The translations under genes were made by a program, and so were the position numbers. This document shows, piece by piece, positions 6,503 to 7,202 of a stretch of 7,202 nucleotides of DNA (the first letter of the stretch is position 1; every line of letters begins with the position of its first letter). The stretch covers positions 1 to 7,202 of the forward strand of contig JAEWGS010000004.1 in the NCBI GenBank assembly GCA_023388205.1. The letters run 5' to 3'. The notes under the pieces are model-generated. The model was not told the origin of the DNA. It was given only the letters and a program-made list of their open reading frames with translations, and did not search any database. The DNA is from Bacillota bacterium. GTDB lineage: Bacteria > Bacillota > Clostridia > Saccharofermentanales > Fastidiosipilaceae.

Positions 6503-6522
6503 CAGAATCAGCGCTGACTCTG
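6503..6522. repeat. 20-bp near-perfect palindrome just upstream of the XRE ribosome binding site
   Basis: The core TCAGCGCTGA (6508-6517) is perfect. It extends outward by CAGA (6503-6506) and TCTG (6519-6522) with one mismatched pair between core and arms. An overlapping AGCAG/CTGCT pair (6496-6500 and 6520-6524) gives an alternative fold. It ends four bases before the AAAGGAG and could be an autoregulatory operator or affect translation initiation. Confidence 0.55.
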
Positions 6523-6526
6523 CTCG

Positions 6527-6533
6527 AAAGGAG
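6527..6533 (+). promoter_or_regulatory. Ribosome binding site AAAGGAG for the XRE-family gene
   Basis: AAAGGAG lies six bases before the ATG at 6540. An overlapping ATG at 6536 is only two bases from it and opens a frame that stops after 12 codons, so 6540 is the start. Confidence 0.85.
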
Positions 6534-6539
6534 ACATGA

Positions 6540-7202
6540 ATGTACAACGCTTATTTTATCTCCAAGAACATTGAATACCATCGCAAGCGCCTCGGCCTCT
6601 CCCAAAGAGAGCTCGCCCAACGCGTCGGTGTTTCCGCCCAGGCCGTGAGCAAATGGGAAAACGCCCAAAGTTATCCCGATCCGCTGCTCATCTCCGATTT
6701 GTGCCGCGTCCTCAGCATCGATATCAACACCCTTTTTTCACCACCCCCTCAGCCAGAGCATTCAGCCGACGCATACACTTTTTCTTCCGCTTCGACAGGC
6801 GAATCGCCCTTTGAGACCTCTTTTGAATCACCTTTCGCAGATCAAACGGCCACTTCATCCCAAGATGTAAAAAACGCTGCATCAGATTCCTTTGATGCAG
6901 TGAGCTTTGACGATCGCGACAAGAATCAAGCTGAAAATTCAAGCGAAAGTCAGCATGGGTATTCAAGTGAAAACGGACGTTCAAGTGAAAACGGACATTC
7001 AAACGAAAAGCGCCACAGCTCCCCACACGAGTCCGACAACACCCATCAACAAGAGTGGCGTCAAAGCGCTTCTGCAAGCGGCAGCGAAAATACAGCTCGA
7101 CAAAGTACCGCCTGGCAAAGTGACACGCAGCGACAAGCGCCACAAAACGATCCAGAAACGGCTTTCATTCAGGGGAATTTACCCGAAGATCTGCATACCC
7201 TC
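6540..7202 (+). CDS. XRE-family helix-turn-helix regulator with a long polar linker (3' end outside window)
   Basis: The first 221 residues of a DNA-binding protein. Residues 8-66 are an HTH_3/XRE (Cro/C1-type) domain: LSQRELAQRVGVSAQAVSKWENA (20-42) contains helix 2 and the recognition helix with the usual SKWE signature, followed by YPDPLLISDLCRVLSIDINTLF. After a proline-rich hinge (SPPPQPE, 67-73), residues 74-205 are rich in S, E, D, Q, N and H with few hydrophobics, so probably disordered. They contain imperfect six-residue SSENGR/H repeats (142-159). A more ordered region may begin at about 207 (TAFIQGNLPEDLHTL), but the rest lies beyond the right edge and I cannot name it. It is divergent from the ygfK operon and shares its regulatory region, so it may control that operon or only itself; neither is shown. 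Confidence 0.85.
   Translation, partial: MYNAYFISKNIEYHRKRLGLSQRELAQRVGVSAQAVSKWENAQSYPDPLLISDLCRVLSIDINTLFSPPPQPEHSADAYTFSSASTGESPFETSFESPFADQTATSSQDVKNAASDSFDAVSFDDRDKNQAENSSESQHGYSSENGRSSENGHSNEKRHSSPHESDNTHQQEWRQSASASGSENTARQSTAWQSDTQRQAPQNDPETAFIQGNLPEDLHTL
6962..7015. repeat. 18-bp tandem repeat in the regulator linker
   Basis: Two nearly identical copies of TTCAAGTGAAAACGGACR (6962-6979 and 6980-6997), a diverged third (6998-7015) and a fainter related start at 6939. All are in frame, encoding SSENGR, SSENGH and SNEKRH. This looks like repeat expansion in a tolerant, disordered segment. Confidence 0.75.

Larger units (their letters stand above)
6012..6539. other. Divergent regulatory region between the ygfK operon and the XRE gene
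   Basis: This 528-bp stretch holds no supported gene; a GTG-started plus-strand frame (6294-6482) has no ribosome binding site. It contains one candidate promoter in each direction, several perfect palindromes (6252-6261, 6275-6287, 6287-6301, 6410-6419, 6508-6517), a repeated GTGGTTGAT (6294-6302 and 6314-6322, 20 bp apart), and imperfect stem-loops at 6211-6243 and 6369-6399. I recognise no RNA gene or riboswitch in it. Confidence 0.6.

Noticed and set aside
6724..7143. A 139-codon minus-strand frame with repeated RFHLN units
   Set aside because: It is the antisense image of the tandem repeats in the XRE regulator linker; the forward frame has the HTH domain and a good ribosome binding site.

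Overview
The window carries part of an anaerobic purine/hydantoin-type catabolic cluster on the minus strand, with a divergently transcribed XRE-family regulator on the plus strand. The likely source is an anaerobic member of the Bacillota (Firmicutes), possibly from the gut. This rests on strong AGGAGG/GGAGG-type ribosome binding sites with GTG starts, AT-rich gaps between moderate-GC genes, oxygen-labile Fe-S enzymes, and the grouping of a fused Fe-S/molybdenum hydroxylase with a YgfK-like protein, a hydantoinase and a nucleobase permease. The genus cannot be fixed from this sequence alone.

Layout in the direction of minus-strand transcription, from high to low coordinates. A promoter near 6100-6127 leads into a YgfK-like iron-sulfur oxidoreductase (6011-4290). 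This overlaps by 4 bp a D-hydantoinase/dihydropyrimidinase-like amidohydrolase (4293-2923), which is followed after 4 bp by an NCS2-family xanthine/uracil-type permease (2918-1500). After a 394-bp AT-rich gap holding short inverted repeats comes the N-terminal 368 residues of a fused [2Fe-2S]/molybdopterin hydroxylase resembling selenium-dependent xanthine dehydrogenase (1105-1). It runs off the left edge. On the plus strand an XRE-type helix-turn-helix protein with a long polar, partly repetitive linker starts at 6540 and runs off the right edge.

How the genes may work together (inference): the permease imports xanthine, urate or a related base. The molybdenum hydroxylase and the YgfK-like protein carry out redox steps on the purine ring, and the amidohydrolase opens a cyclic amide in a reduced or rearranged intermediate. 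Both redox proteins lack a flavin/NAD(P)H module in the part that can be seen: the YgfK-like protein is 573 residues instead of roughly 1000, and the hydroxylase passes directly from its [2Fe-2S] domain to its molybdenum domain. A separate redox partner encoded elsewhere is therefore likely.

The 528-bp divergent intergenic region (6012-6539) is the richest non-coding part. It holds a candidate promoter for each direction, a run of perfect palindromes over and next to the regulator's predicted promoter, and a further palindrome just upstream of the regulator's ribosome binding site.
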